Assembly: GCA_020638735.1 (NCBI GenBank)
Contig: JACKHZ010000028.1
Coordinates: 1 to 6,756, forward strand
Origin: Planctomycetota bacterium
GTDB taxonomy: Bacteria; Planctomycetota; UBA1135; UBA2386
Reading direction: 5' to 3'
DNA length: 6,756 bases
The translations under genes and the position numbers were made by a program. Shown here in pieces: positions 6,703 through 6,756 of the stretch. Each line of letters begins with the position of its first letter. The stretch's first letter is position 1. The notes beneath the pieces are model-generated. The model was given only the letters and a program-made list of their open reading frames with translations, made no database searches and was not told where the DNA came from.

Positions 6703-6756
6703 ATGCGTCACGCGATTCCGTGGGCCTTGTCGCTGGCACTGGTCGCATGTGGCAGG
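6703..6756 (+). CDS. Start of a putative lipoprotein gene (cut by window end)
   Basis: ATG 6703 opens an 18-codon stretch to the window end that reads MRHAIPWALSLALVACGR. It has a short basic start, a hydrophobic core and the lipobox L-V-A-C with Cys at codon 16 (6748-6750). This is the pattern cleaved by signal peptidase II and lipid-modified on the Cys, so the product would be an exported lipoprotein. Nothing of the mature protein is visible, so its function is unknown. No clear Shine-Dalgarno sequence precedes it. It lies 46 bases after the operon's last stop, on the same strand, and could be a fourth member or a separate unit. Confidence 0.55.
   Translation, partial: MRHAIPWALSLALVACGR

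Noticed and set aside
4680..6704. Antisense open frame of about 674 codons opposite the third gene
   Set aside because: It is rich in His, Arg and Ala with no recognisable domain; the + strand protein explains the region.

Overview
The base composition is very high in GC, mostly G or C at third codon positions. Three features point to a high-GC member of the Planctomycetota: an ECF sigma factor of the planctomycete type, a transmembrane Hanks-type kinase with the basic 'R-x-x-K-N-P-V' juxtamembrane motif, and a secreted-protein C-terminal domain typical of that phylum. This placement comes from family features; no marker gene is in the window.

Layout, all on the + strand. Positions 1-177 hold no gene I can support and are visibly poorer in GC (about 62%, against about 85% in the next 60 bases). 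Positions 178-458 hold the C-terminal end of a planctomycete-type secreted protein, apparently broken by a one-base frameshift just before its stop. A three-copy 12-bp tandem repeat spans that stop, and two strong hairpins follow. Positions 641-6656 are a tight three-gene unit: an ECF sigma factor (173 aa), a membrane Ser/Thr kinase (864 aa) and a membrane-anchored protein of about ten carboxypeptidase-regulatory-like beta-sandwich modules (968 aa). Each junction is a 4-base stop/start overlap (GTGA, then ATGA), so the three are almost certainly co-transcribed and translationally coupled. A hairpin follows the third stop. A new gene, whose first 18 codons encode a lipoprotein signal peptide, starts at 6703 and runs off the window.

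Likely teamwork (inference): the kinase has its catalytic domain in the cytoplasm and about 470 residues outside the membrane. The third protein is almost wholly outside and could bind a ligand or surface partner. The sigma factor would be the transcriptional output. No recognisable anti-sigma factor is present, so phosphorylation or stoichiometry may control the sigma factor. This is the most interesting question in the window, although each gene family on its own is known.
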